This document shows positions 1 to 8,088 of a DNA stretch of 64,000 nt, in pieces (position 1 is the first letter of the stretch; the number at the start of each line of letters is the position of its first letter). The notes under the pieces are model-generated. The model was not told the DNA's origin, did not search any database, and was given only the letters and a program-made list of their open reading frames with translations. Source of the stretch: Rhodospirillales bacterium (GTDB taxonomy: Bacteria > Pseudomonadota > Alphaproteobacteria > Acetobacterales > Acetobacteraceae). The DNA is taken from assembly GCA_017304945.1 (NCBI GenBank), contig JAFKLG010000080.1, positions 1-64,000 of the forward strand, in the 5' to 3' direction. The translations under genes were made by a program, and so were the position numbers.

Positions 1-115
1 ACTGATCAGTGCCACCCTGTTCCAGCGCAGGAGCATGAACGGACTGCTCCATCCGCCACCCCCAGACAAAGCACAGGTGGACCAACAGCTTAGCTTCAGC
101 CTCGCTCATGCATAA
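1..115. other. Unassigned left edge, possible partial gene
   Basis: The first 115 bases lie outside the repeat array and do not contain a convincing complete gene. A plus-strand frame is open from base 2 to a TAA at 113-115. A minus-strand frame starts with ATG at 109 and runs off the window. Both have mixed third-position composition, unlike the strongly GC-rich third positions of the neighbouring genes, and neither has a clear ribosome binding site. I do not recognise either peptide, and the neighbouring sequence is needed to decide. Confidence 0.2.
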
Positions 116-139
116 GCCGGACAGCAGTGGCCTCGAGCC

Positions 140-343
140 GGCCATGACGACAGGGGTACGCCCGGTCGTGACGGGAGGGGTGCCGCCGGTCATGACGGGA
201 GGGGTGCCGCCGGCCACGACGGGAGGAGTGTGCCCGGCCACGACGGGAGGGGTGCGGCCGGCCACGACGGGAGGGGTGCCGCCGGCCATGACGGGAGGGG
301 TGCCGCCGGCCACGACGGGAGGGGTGCGGCCGGCCATGACGGC
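140..343. repeat. 24-bp tandem repeat array, 8 full units
   Basis: Eight consecutive 24-bp units run from 140 to 331 and a ninth begins at 332. The typical unit starts GGCCATGACGGGAGGGGTG. Units differ by one to four bases, mainly CATGAC versus CACGAC and GTGCCGCC versus GTGCGGCC. The core GGCCATGACGGG is also one arm of the palindromic repeats at 12157-12333, 15961-16000 and 55550-55912. The array lies just downstream of the GltD-like gene, which ends at 373. The period is a multiple of three, so open frames cross it and yield octapeptide repeats, but these do not look like real proteins. Confidence 0.9.
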
Positions 344-372
344 GAACGAAGCGTCGGCGAACACGAGAGCGC

Positions 373-2016
373 TCATGGCGGGCCGACCAGATCGGCTTCC
401 AGCGCCATCTGGATCGCGTGGCAGGGGCATTGCTCGAAACAGGTCGCGCAGCCGGTGCACAGCGTCGTGTCCAGCCGGTAGCCCAGGCCGGCGCCCAGCT
501 TGGCGATCGCCTGCTCCGGACACGCGGCGAAGCAGTTGTCGCACTCGTAGCAGACGCCACAGGACAGACACCGCTTCGCCTCCCGCTGCGCCTCCTGCCG
601 CGAGAACCCGGCCAGCACCTCCCCAAACCCGCTCAGCCGCTCATCCTCCGAGAGCCGTCGCTGGGCGCCAGGATCGACGTCGCTGAACACCGGCAGATGC
701 AGCTTGGCAAAGTCCGCGCGCGCCGGCTGCGGCGGGGCGGCGTATTCCGTGCCACGCAACCAGGCGTCGATATGCCGCGCCGCGCGCTTGCCATGGCCCA
801 CCGCCACCGTCACCGTCCGCTCGCTCGGCACCATGTCGCCGCCGGCGAAAATCCCCGGATGGCCCGTCATCATGTGCCGATCCACGGTCACCGTCCCGTC
901 CGGCTGCGGCGCGATACCGGGAACGTTGCGCAAGAAACCACTATCCGTCTGCTGACCCAGCGCCAGCACGACGCTGTCCGCCTCGAGCGTGTCGTATTCG
1001 CCCGTCGGCTCCGGCCGGCCGTTCGCGTCCAGCCGCATGCGCTCGACCGTCAAGGACGGCCCGACGATCTCCTTGATCGTCGTGAGCCAGCGGATCTTGA
1101 CCCCTTCCTCGATCGCCTCGTCCGCCTCGAAAGCGTGAGCGGGCATGTGGTCGCGATCACGGCGATAGACGATCAGCGCCTCCTCGGCCCCGAGCCGGCG
1201 CGCGGTGCGGGCGGCGTCCATGGCGGTGTTGCCGCCACCGTAGACGACGACCCGCCGGCCGAGCTGCGGGCGCCCGCCGGTGCCGGCATCGCGCAGCATG
1301 TTCACGGCATCGAGCACGCGCGCCGCGTCCCGCGCCGGGATCGCCGCGTGTTGGGCGACATGCGCGCCGATCGCAACGAACACCGCGTCGAAGCCGCCGG
1401 CGGCCTGCTCGGCCAGCACGTCGCTCACCGCGTGGTTCAGGACGATACGCACGCCCAGCCGCTCGATCCGCGCGATCTCCGCCGCGAGTTCCGCACGCGG
1501 CAGGCGGTAGGCGGGGATGCCGAACTGCAGCATGCCCCCGGCGATCGGCCCGGCCTCATGGATTTCCACCGCGTGGCCCAGCCGCGCGAGATGATAGGCG
1601 CAGGAGAGGCCGGATGGGCCGGCGCCCACCACCAGCACCTTCTTGCCGCAGGACGCAGCGGGGGCGGGATAGTCCCACGCTTCCGCCTTCGCCATGTCGC
1701 CCAGGAACCGCTCCACCGCGTGGATCGTCACCGGCGCATCCATCTCGCCGCGATTGCAGGCGGATTCACACGGGTGATAGCAAACGCGGCCATGCGTCGC
1801 GGGCAGCGGGTTGTCGGCGACGAGCACCTCCCACGCGCGGCGGTAGTCGCCGGCCTGGGCCAAGGCGAGCCAGGCCTGGATGTCCTCCCCGGCGGGACAG
1901 GCGCCGTTGCAGGGCGGCAGCAGGTTCTCCCAGACCGGGCGCCGCACGCGGAACGGGCCGGTGCCGCCGTCGCGGGCGGGTGCGACGACCGGGGTGAGAT
2001 CAGGGGCATGCGGCAT
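373..2016 (-). CDS. GltD/SfrB-family NAD(P)-dependent FAD oxidoreductase with ferredoxin domain
   Basis: This 547-residue flavoprotein resembles the small subunit of glutamate synthase and related NAD(P)H oxidoreductases. The N-terminal part has the Fer4_20-type cysteine cluster (CNGACPAGEDIQAW, then CYHPCESACNRG). It is followed by an FAD-binding VVGAGPSGLSCAYHLARLG, an NAD(P)-binding VVYGGGNTAMDAARTARRLG and the second FAD motif ending GIFAGGDMV. The C-terminus carries cysteine clusters (CLSCGVCYECDNCFAACP and CTGCATCFEQCPCH) typical of 4Fe-4S ferredoxins, so electrons probably pass between NAD(P)H, FAD and iron-sulfur clusters. The start at 2016 is chosen because AGGAGGG lies six bases upstream; a longer open frame extends to 2148. 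No glutamate synthase large subunit or 2-oxoacid:ferredoxin oxidoreductase is adjacent, so its partner is unknown. Two FNR/FixK boxes lie in the divergent region upstream. Confidence 0.88.
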   Translation of the reverse strand: MPHAPDLTPVVAPARDGGTGPFRVRRPVWENLLPPCNGACPAGEDIQAWLALAQAGDYRRAWEVLVADNPLPATHGRVCYHPCESACNRGEMDAPVTIHAVERFLGDMAKAEAWDYPAPAASCGKKVLVVGAGPSGLSCAYHLARLGHAVEIHEAGPIAGGMLQFGIPAYRLPRAELAAEIARIERLGVRIVLNHAVSDVLAEQAAGGFDAVFVAIGAHVAQHAAIPARDAARVLDAVNMLRDAGTGGRPQLGRRVVVYGGGNTAMDAARTARRLGAEEALIVYRRDRDHMPAHAFEADEAIEEGVKIRWLTTIKEIVGPSLTVERMRLDANGRPEPTGEYDTLEADSVVLALGQQTDSGFLRNVPGIAPQPDGTVTVDRHMMTGHPGIFAGGDMVPSERTVTVAVGHGKRAARHIDAWLRGTEYAAPPQPARADFAKLHLPVFSDVDPGAQRRLSEDERLSGFGEVLAGFSRQEAQREAKRCLSCGVCYECDNCFAACPEQAIAKLGAGLGYRLDTTLCTGCATCFEQCPCHAIQMALEADLVGPP

Positions 2017-2134
2017 GCGGGGCCCTCCTGCGCCGACGACGGCCGGCGATGCGGGTTGGATGCGCTCCGCCGAGTTCGTCCCGGGAGCCCCGCTGAACGA
2101 GGCGCAGTGAAGGGCCGCGCTGCGGCGACGGTCA

Positions 2135-2148
2135 TTGATCCTGATCAA
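2135..2148. promoter_or_regulatory. FNR/FixK-type box, perfect match
   Basis: TTGATCCTGATCAA matches the FNR/FixK consensus TTGAT-N4-ATCAA at all ten defined positions. It lies between the divergent oxidoreductase (start 2016) and pfkB (start 2221). Its centre is 38 bp from that of a second box at 2173-2186. This suggests control by oxygen limitation; which of the two genes responds cannot be read from the sequence. Confidence 0.75.
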
Positions 2149-2172
2149 TCGCCTTGTGCGGTTAAGTTTCTG

Positions 2173-2186
2173 TTGACGTGAATCAA
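2173..2186. promoter_or_regulatory. Second FNR/FixK-type box
   Basis: TTGACGTGAATCAA matches the FNR/FixK consensus with one difference (TTGAC for TTGAT). It ends 34 bases before the pfkB start codon. A transcript starting shortly after it would have a short leader, so it could activate or repress pfkB depending on the true transcription start. Confidence 0.6.
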
Positions 2187-2220
2187 CGTAAGGAAACGCG
2201 TCTCATCGCATGCTGGATTC

Positions 2221-3165
2221 ATGACGAACCGCATCATCACGCTCACCCTCAATCCCGCAATCGACCTCGCCTGCTCGGCGGCGGCTGTGCGTCCGACGCA
2301 CAAGATCCGCACCGGGGAGGAGCACATCGATCCGGGCGGCGGCGGCATCAACGTCGCGCGCGTGCTGCATGCGCTGGGGGCCGACACGCTGGCGGTCATC
2401 CTGGCCGGGGGCGTCACCGGCGCGTTGATCGAGGACCTGCTGAACGAAGCCGGCGTGCCGCATCGGACGGTGCGGATGCGCGGGCGCACGCGCATCTCGT
2501 TCAACGTGTTCGATCGCTCCGCCGGGGTCGAATACCGCTTCGTGCCGGAGGGGCCGACGGCCGAACCGCATGACTGGCAGGCGACGCTGGATCTGCTGCA
2601 CCGGCTGCAGGGCGATTGGGTGGTGGCGAGCGGCAGCCTGGAGCACGGCATGCCGCCCGACATCTACGCCCAGGTGGCGCGGCTCGCGCGCAGCCGTGGG
2701 CAGCGTGTGGCGGTGGACACCTCCGGTACGCCGCTCGCGCTCGCGCTCGAGGCCGGGCTCGACCTGATCAAACCGAGCCTGGGGGAGTTCGAGACGCTGG
2801 TGGGGCGAACGCTCGAGACGGAGGCGGCGCAGGAGACGGCCGCGCTCGACCTGATCCATACCGGGCGGGCGCATATGGTCGCGGTCAGCAAGGGCGAGGA
2901 GGGCGCGTTCCTCGCCTCCGCGCAGGGGGTGGTCCACATGCCGGCGGTCCCGGTGCCATTCCGCAGCGCGGTCGGCGCGGGGGACAGTTTCCTCGCCGCG
3001 ATGGTGCTGTCGTTGGAGCAGGGCAAGTCGCCCCGCACCGCGCTCGCCTGGGCGGTCGCGGCCGGCACCGCGGCGGTGGTATGTGCCGGCACCGCCCGCG
3101 TGACCCGCGCGGAGGTGGAGACGCAGCTTCGCCGTCTCGCGGAACTTGCCGATATCGGCGAATGA
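2221..3165 (+). CDS. pfkB: PfkB-family phosphofructokinase
   Basis: This 314-residue sugar kinase of the ribokinase/PfkB family most likely phosphorylates fructose 6-phosphate (or fructose 1-phosphate or tagatose 6-phosphate) with ATP in the cytoplasm. The N-terminus has the family pattern TLTLNPAIDLA and a GGGGINVARVLHALG substrate motif. The C-terminal signature is AVGAGDSFLAAMVL, whose aspartate is the catalytic base. Length fits E. coli Pfk-2 (309 residues). No strong ribosome binding site is seen before ATG 2221. The stop overlaps the start of the following methyltransferase by four bases (ATGA), so the two are translationally coupled. The promoter region carries two FNR/FixK boxes, which fits induction of glycolysis under low oxygen. 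Confidence 0.88.
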   Translation: MTNRIITLTLNPAIDLACSAAAVRPTHKIRTGEEHIDPGGGGINVARVLHALGADTLAVILAGGVTGALIEDLLNEAGVPHRTVRMRGRTRISFNVFDRSAGVEYRFVPEGPTAEPHDWQATLDLLHRLQGDWVVASGSLEHGMPPDIYAQVARLARSRGQRVAVDTSGTPLALALEAGLDLIKPSLGEFETLVGRTLETEAAQETAALDLIHTGRAHMVAVSKGEEGAFLASAQGVVHMPAVPVPFRSAVGAGDSFLAAMVLSLEQGKSPRTALAWAVAAGTAAVVCAGTARVTRAEVETQLRRLAELADIGE

Positions 3166-3794
3166 CGCCGCCCTTCGACTCCGCTGCCTATTGGGAGCAG
3201 CGCTATCGTACCGGCGGCAATTCCGGTACCGGCTCCTACGGTCGGCTGGCGCGGTTCAAGGCGGCGTTCGTCAATGCCTGCGTCCGCGCCAATGGCGTGG
3301 CCTCGGTGCTCGATCTCGGCTGTGGGGACGGCAACCAGGCCGCGCTGCTGGACGTGCCGGACTATCTCGGGGTGGACGTGTCCGTCAGCACCATCGCGCG
3401 CTGCCGGGCGCGCTTCGCCGGAGATGCGCGGCGCCGCTTCCAGCACGCCGACCTGCCGGCGCCGGCGGCGGAGCTCGCACTGTCGATGGACATCCTGTTC
3501 CACCTGGTCGAGGACACGGTGTTCGACGCCTATCTCGACCGGCTGTTCGGCATCGCCACGCGCTACGTGCTGGTCTATGCGAGCAACGTGGACCTCGCCT
3601 GGCCGGCCGCGCATGTGCGGCACCGCGCCTTCACGCCGGTGGTGGCGGCGCGACATCCGGATTGGCGGCTGGCCGCGCACATCCCCAACCTGTTCCCCTA
3701 TGATCCCGCCCAGCCGGACGAGACGTCGTTCGCGGACTTCTTCGTCTATGCCCGGCCGGGGGAGCGCTGCATGCTGGAGATCCCGTCCGGCTGA
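3162..3794 (+). CDS. Class I SAM-dependent methyltransferase
   Basis: This 210-residue protein has the SAM-binding motif I VLDLGCGDGNQAALL near residue 48, followed by YLGVDVS, the usual acidic end of strand beta-2, and an HADL segment. This is a Rossmann-fold methyltransferase. The N-terminal DSAAYWEQRYRTGGNSG is common in small methyltransferases that sit beside glycan or tailoring genes. The start codon overlaps the pfkB stop, so it is probably made from the same transcript. The substrate cannot be inferred, and coupling to a phosphofructokinase is unusual. Confidence 0.8.
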   Translation: MTPPFDSAAYWEQRYRTGGNSGTGSYGRLARFKAAFVNACVRANGVASVLDLGCGDGNQAALLDVPDYLGVDVSVSTIARCRARFAGDARRRFQHADLPAPAAELALSMDILFHLVEDTVFDAYLDRLFGIATRYVLVYASNVDLAWPAAHVRHRAFTPVVAARHPDWRLAAHIPNLFPYDPAQPDETSFADFFVYARPGERCMLEIPSG

Positions 3795-3821
3795 CGCTCC
3801 CCGCCCAGCAGGGGAGCGTGC

Positions 3822-4544
3822 ATGACCCAGTTTCCGACCACCGGCGCCAGCCGCGATCCGCGCCCCGAACGCCTGCTGGGGCTGCTGCAGTTGCTGCGCC
3901 AGTATCGCCGCCCGGTCGCCGCCGACACGCTGGCGGAGCGGCTGTGCGTCAGCCGCCGCACGCTGTATCGCGACATCGCGGCGTTGCGCGGCCAGGGTGC
4001 CCCGATCGAGGGCGAGGCGGGGATCGGCTACCGGCTGCGTCCCGGCTTCCTGCTGCCGCCGCTGATGTTCTCCGAGGAGGAGGTGGAAGCGCTGGTGCTG
4101 GGCGCGCGCTGGGTGGGCCAGCAGGGTGATGCGCGCCTCGCCGCGGCGGCGCGCAGCGCGCAGGCGCGCATCGCGGCGGTGCTGCCCGATCGCCTGCGCG
4201 ACACGGCCGAGGCGACCGCCTTGCTGGTGCCCCCGCGCGACGTGGAGCCCAGCCTGGCGTTGCCGACGCTGCGGGAGGCGATCCGCCGGGAACGCACCGT
4301 GGCGCTGCACTACCGGACGCTGGATGCCAGAGAGAGCCGCCGCACGGTCTGGCCCCTGGCCATCGGATTCTTCGAGGGCGTGCAACTCCTGGTCGCCTGG
4401 TGCGAGCTGCGCCGCGACTTCCGGCATTTTCGCATCGACCGGATCGTCGCGCTGGATGCCGGCGGGCGCATGCCGGAGCGCCGTGCGGCCCTCCTGCGAC
4501 GATGGCGAACGGAGACCGGCGTGCCGGCCCCGGACGACTGCTGA
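3822..4544 (+). CDS. YafY-type transcriptional regulator, HTH plus WYL domain
   Basis: This 240-residue protein has an N-terminal winged helix-turn-helix (about residues 14-68, with LAERLCVSRRTLYRDIAAL as the recognition region) and a C-terminal WYL domain (about 140-215, including the segment FFEGVQLLVAWCELRRDFRH). Members of this family sense small ligands or nucleic acids through the WYL domain. It starts 27 bases after the methyltransferase and 58 bases before a glyoxalase-fold gene, which may be its target, a common arrangement. No operator could be recognised. Confidence 0.85.
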   Translation: MTQFPTTGASRDPRPERLLGLLQLLRQYRRPVAADTLAERLCVSRRTLYRDIAALRGQGAPIEGEAGIGYRLRPGFLLPPLMFSEEEVEALVLGARWVGQQGDARLAAAARSAQARIAAVLPDRLRDTAEATALLVPPRDVEPSLALPTLREAIRRERTVALHYRTLDARESRRTVWPLAIGFFEGVQLLVAWCELRRDFRHFRIDRIVALDAGGRMPERRAALLRRWRTETGVPAPDDC

Positions 4545-4602
4545 CAGGATCTGTCACGCCAGCCGGCCAGGCTGATCCCGTCTTTCAGTTCGGGAGAACC
4601 CC

Positions 4603-4977
4603 ATGTCCGGTTTCGGCCACGTCCAACTCTACGTCCGCGATCCCGCCGCCTCCGCGCGCTTCTACGCCGGGTTGCTGCAGCGAGCGCCGATCGAAGCCTC
4701 CCCCACTTTCGCGCTGTTTGCCTCCCACACCGACGGCACTATGCTGGGCCTGTGGCAGCGCGATGGCGTCGAACCGCCGGCCGCACCGTCCACGGGCGCG
4801 GCCGGCGAGCTCGGATGGCGCGTCGGCAGCGCGGACGAGGTCGACGCGCTGCACGCCGCCTGGGTGTCGCACGGCGTGGCGATCGCGCAGGCGCCGACCG
4901 AGATGGATTTCGGCCGGACCTTCACCGGCCTCGATCCGGACGGAAACCGGCTGCGGGTCTTCGCGCTCCGCAGCTGA
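4603..4977 (+). CDS. VOC family (glyoxalase/bleomycin-resistance fold) protein
   Basis: This 124-residue protein has the beta-alpha-beta-beta-beta pattern of the vicinal oxygen chelate fold. It begins with FGHVQLYVRDPAASARFYAG and ends with the usual DPDGNRLRVFAL. The mid-protein ELGWRVGSADEVDALHAAW helix and the C-terminal strands are typical. The start is supported by GGGAGAA about eight bases upstream. Its substrate is unknown. It follows a WYL regulator in the same direction and ends at a hairpin shared with the convergent LLM oxidoreductase. Confidence 0.82.
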   Translation: MSGFGHVQLYVRDPAASARFYAGLLQRAPIEASPTFALFASHTDGTMLGLWQRDGVEPPAAPSTGAAGELGWRVGSADEVDALHAAWVSHGVAIAQAPTEMDFGRTFTGLDPDGNRLRVFALRS

Positions 4978-4983
4978 CGCGCG

Positions 4984-5012
4984 TGCGGTGGGGCAGGCGG
5001 GTGCCCACCGCA
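4984..5012. terminator. Hairpin between convergent genes
   Basis: TGCGGTGGG (4984-4992) pairs perfectly with CCCACCGCA (5004-5012) around an 11-base loop. It sits between the ends of the VOC gene (4977) and the LLM oxidoreductase (5035), so it can serve both strands. There is no run of T after the stem. Confidence 0.5.
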
Positions 5013-5034
5013 TCGGGGCGGGCGAGTGGCGTGC

Positions 5035-6090
5035 CTACGCGGCGCGCGCCTCGGTGCGGAAGCTCTCGAAGCTGCTGGGGATCTTCTGGATCGCCGCCAC
5101 CGTGTCGCGCCGCACGGAGGCCGGGGTGCCGGGGGCGAAATCCACCGACACCGTGTCGACGATGCCGCCGTAGCGCTGCTCGATCGCCGCCGCGAGTCCC
5201 TCGTACGGCGCCCGCGCGACGAACAGGTCCAGCACGTCGTCGGGCACCTGCTTCGCCATCTCGCTCCACTTCCCCTGCTTCGACATCTCCGTCAGCTTCA
5301 CCCCGAGATCGGTCACGCCGTGCAGGTCGAAGACGCCGCGATAGGCCGGGGTGGAGCCGTAGAACGCAACGCGGTAGCGCGCCGCCTCGGCCGCCTGCTT
5401 CACCGCGGCCTCGTCCGGACCGGTGGCGATGAAGCCGCCGCCGCTGATCTCGCATTGCGCGAAGCTCTTGCCGACGCTGCCGAGTTCCGCCTCGAGCTGC
5501 GGCCGCACCACCTGCTCGAGATAGGCGCGCGTGGCGAAGCTGTGCAGCCGCACGCCGTCGGCGACACGGGCCGCGGTCTTCAGCATCAGCGGCCCCACCG
5601 CGGCCATGGCGATCGGCGGCAGCGGCAGGCCCTGCTTCGGCGGGGAGAACTCGGGCGTCATCAGCGAGAGGGCGTAGTGCTTGCCCTGGTAGTTCAGCTT
5701 CTCGCCGTACTCCCAGCAGCGGAAGATCGCGCGCAGCGCCTCGACATACTCGCCCATCCGCGCGGCCGGCGCGATCCAGGGCACGCCGAAGCGGCGTTCA
5801 TTGTGCGCCTTCACCTGGCTGCCGAGACCGAGGACGAAGCGGCCGCGCGAATGGGTGTGCAGGTCCCAGGCCTGTTGCGCGACCGTGGTCGGGCTGCGCG
5901 GGAAGGCGATCGCGACCGAGGTCACGAGCTGCACGCGTTCCGTCGCGAGCGCCGCGAAGGCGAGCGGCATGAACGGGTCGTGCTTCAGCTCATGGCTGGA
6001 GACGCTGTCGAACCCGTCCTCCTCCGCCTGGCGCGCCGCGGGCCCGCAGGCGGCCCAGTCTTCGCACGGCAGGCTCATCGAAACGCGCAT
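5035..6090 (-). CDS. LLM-class flavin-dependent oxidoreductase, F420-dependent subgroup type
   Basis: This 351-residue protein has the luciferase-like monooxygenase TIM-barrel pattern. The N-terminus MRVSMSLPCEDWAA leads into AARQAEEDGFDSVSSHE, and later there are GRFVLGLGSQVKAHNERRFG and PPIAMAAVGPLMLKTAARVADG. This resembles the subfamily often annotated as F420-dependent, but whether the cofactor is F420 or FMN cannot be decided here, and no F420 biosynthesis gene is in the window. The start at 6090 is supported by GGGGGAG about seven bases upstream; a longer frame to 6354 lacks such support. It diverges from the SDR/CoA-transferase operon with 91 bp between them, which suggests a shared degradative pathway. 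Confidence 0.82.
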   Translation of the reverse strand: MRVSMSLPCEDWAACGPAARQAEEDGFDSVSSHELKHDPFMPLAFAALATERVQLVTSVAIAFPRSPTTVAQQAWDLHTHSRGRFVLGLGSQVKAHNERRFGVPWIAPAARMGEYVEALRAIFRCWEYGEKLNYQGKHYALSLMTPEFSPPKQGLPLPPIAMAAVGPLMLKTAARVADGVRLHSFATRAYLEQVVRPQLEAELGSVGKSFAQCEISGGGFIATGPDEAAVKQAAEAARYRVAFYGSTPAYRGVFDLHGVTDLGVKLTEMSKQGKWSEMAKQVPDDVLDLFVARAPYEGLAAAIEQRYGGIVDTVSVDFAPGTPASVRRDTVAAIQKIPSSFESFRTEARAA

Positions 6091-6181
6091 TCGCTTCTCC
6101 CCCCTGGTGTTTTCGTCCCGGCAATTTGCGGTCGCATCGCAGGTCCCGTAAAGCGGCAGGAGGGTCCGTGGGAGGAAGCGC

Positions 6182-6949
6182 ATGAGCAAGCTGGACGGCA
6201 AGACGATCCTCGTGACCGGCGCGAGCCGGGGCATCGGCGCGGCCGCCGCCGAGGCGCTTGCGCGTGAGGGCGCCCGCGTGGTGCTGACCGCGCGCGACGG
6301 CAAGCTGGCCGGCGAGGTGGCGCAGGCGATCACCCGGTCCGGCGGACGCGCCACGGCGCAGGCCTGCGACGTGTCGGACTATGCCGCGATTGAAGCGCTG
6401 GTCGCCGACACCGAACGGCAGTTCGGCCGCATCGACGCGCTGATCAACAATGCCGGGGTGATCGAGCCGATCGCGCGCATCGCCGACAGCGATCCCGCCG
6501 CCTGGGCGCGCAACATCCAGATCAACCTGGTTGGCGCCTATCACGCGATCCGCGCCGTGCTGCCGCGCATGACCGCGGCGGGCGGGGGGCGGATCGTCAA
6601 CGTGTCTTCGGGTGCCGCGATCCGGCCGCTCGAGGGATGGAGCGCCTACTGCTCCGGCAAGGCCGGGCTGCACATGCTGACCCGTGCGATCGCGCTGGAA
6701 ACGGCGGAGCAGGGCATCCGCGTGTTCGGCTTCCAGCCCGGCACCACCGACACCGACATGCAGGTGCAGATCCGCGCCTCCCGCATGAACCCGATCAGCC
6801 AGATCCCGCGCGGCGACCTGATCCCCGTCGCGCATCCCGCCCAGGCGATCGTCTACCTGTGCACGCAAGCGGCGGACGACCTCTCCGGCCAGGAGTTCAG
6901 CCTGCGTGACGAGGCATTCCGCGCACGCATCGGATTGGGAGGCGTGTGA
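6182..6949 (+). CDS. SDR family oxidoreductase
   Basis: This 255-residue classical short-chain dehydrogenase/reductase has the NAD(P)-binding TGASRGIGAA near residue 13, NNAG near residue 90, the catalytic serine in VNVSSGAA and the active-site YCSGK. The substrate is unknown. Its TGA overlaps the ATG of the following CoA-transferase, and the CoA-transferase in turn overlaps a ChbG-type gene. The three genes therefore form one translationally coupled unit divergent from the LLM oxidoreductase. Confidence 0.88.
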   Translation: MSKLDGKTILVTGASRGIGAAAAEALAREGARVVLTARDGKLAGEVAQAITRSGGRATAQACDVSDYAAIEALVADTERQFGRIDALINNAGVIEPIARIADSDPAAWARNIQINLVGAYHAIRAVLPRMTAAGGGRIVNVSSGAAIRPLEGWSAYCSGKAGLHMLTRAIALETAEQGIRVFGFQPGTTDTDMQVQIRASRMNPISQIPRGDLIPVAHPAQAIVYLCTQAADDLSGQEFSLRDEAFRARIGLGGV

Positions 6950-8088
6950 TGCCGGGGCCTCTCGCGGGGATCAAGGTGATCGAGGTCGGCCAGGCCTTGG
7001 CCGGCCCCTATGCCGGCGTGGTGCTCGCCGACATGGGCGCCGACGTGATCAAGGTGGAGAAGCCCGATGGCGGCGACGACGCACGCCTCTGGGGTCCTCC
7101 GTTCCATGAGGGCGACGCGGTCGGCTTCCACGCCAACAACCGCAACAAGCGGTCGGTCACGCTGGACATCAAGAACCCGGCCGACGTCGCGAAGCTGAAG
7201 GCGCTGGTGGCGACGGCGGACGTGCTGATCCAGAACCTGCGGCCCGGCATCGTGGACCAGTTCGGCATCGGCCCCGACGCGCTGCGGGCGGTGAACCCGC
7301 GGCTGATCTACTGCTCGATCTGGGCGTTCGGGCATTCCGGCCCGCTGAAGATGGCGCCGGGGTTCGATCCGCTGCTGCAGTGCTATGGCGCGGTGGTGAC
7401 GCTGACCGGCCGGCCGGAGGATCCGCCGACCTTCTGCGCGCCGGCGATCAACGACTACGCCACCGGCATGTGGTGCGTGATCGGTGCCCTCGCCGCGCTG
7501 CAGCAGCGCGAACGCACCGGGCAGGGCTGCGTGGTGGATACCTCGCTGTTCGAAAGCGCGGTCGGCTGGGTGCAGACGCATCTGAACGCCTATCACGTGA
7601 CGAAGACGGTGCCGGAACGGCACGGCGCGGCCAGCGCCACGCTCGCGCCCTACCAGATCTTCGAGACCGCCGATCGCCCGCTATGCATCGCCGCCGGCAA
7701 CGACCGGCTGTTCGTGAAGCTGGCGCGCGCCATGGGGCACCCGGAGTGGCTCGACAACCCGCGCATGGCGGACGGCCGCAAGCGCGCCGCCAACCGGCAG
7801 GTGGTGGTGGACGCGATGCAGCCGGTGCTGCGCACCCGCACGCGGCAGGACTGGCTGGGCATCATCGGCGAGGCGGGCGTGCCCTGCGCGCCGGTCAACG
7901 ACATCGCGGAGCTCGCCGCGAGCGAGCAGATGGCAGCGATGGACGTGATGCGCACCCTGCCCGGCAGCGGGTTGACGATCGTCGGCCTCCCGATCTCCTT
8001 CGATCGCGAGCGCCCCCATCCCGTCACCGACTCCCCCAAGCTCGGGCAGCACAACGCCGAGGTGTTCGGCAGCCTGCCGGCTGAATGA
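6949..8088 (+). CDS. CaiB/BaiF family (class III) CoA-transferase
   Basis: This 379-residue protein begins PLAGIKVIEVGQALAGPYAG and has GADVIKVEKPDGGDDARLWG and NRNKRSVTLDIK, the hallmarks of formyl-CoA transferase-like enzymes. The conserved catalytic aspartate is probably in INDYATGMWCV. Family members move CoA between acids without a ping-pong enzyme-glutamyl mechanism of the class I type. ATG 6949 is preferred over GTG 6946 because GGGAGG lies six bases upstream. It overlaps the SDR stop by one base and the next gene by four. A related paralogue is at 28789-30024. Confidence 0.88.
   Translation: MPGPLAGIKVIEVGQALAGPYAGVVLADMGADVIKVEKPDGGDDARLWGPPFHEGDAVGFHANNRNKRSVTLDIKNPADVAKLKALVATADVLIQNLRPGIVDQFGIGPDALRAVNPRLIYCSIWAFGHSGPLKMAPGFDPLLQCYGAVVTLTGRPEDPPTFCAPAINDYATGMWCVIGALAALQQRERTGQGCVVDTSLFESAVGWVQTHLNAYHVTKTVPERHGAASATLAPYQIFETADRPLCIAAGNDRLFVKLARAMGHPEWLDNPRMADGRKRAANRQVVVDAMQPVLRTRTRQDWLGIIGEAGVPCAPVNDIAELAASEQMAAMDVMRTLPGSGLTIVGLPISFDRERPHPVTDSPKLGQHNAEVFGSLPAE

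Noticed and set aside
140..343. Open frames across the 24-bp array encoding octapeptide repeats
   Set aside because: The period is a multiple of three, so open frames arise automatically on both strands. The frames have no ribosome binding site and run on into the antisense strand of the FeS oxidoreductase gene.
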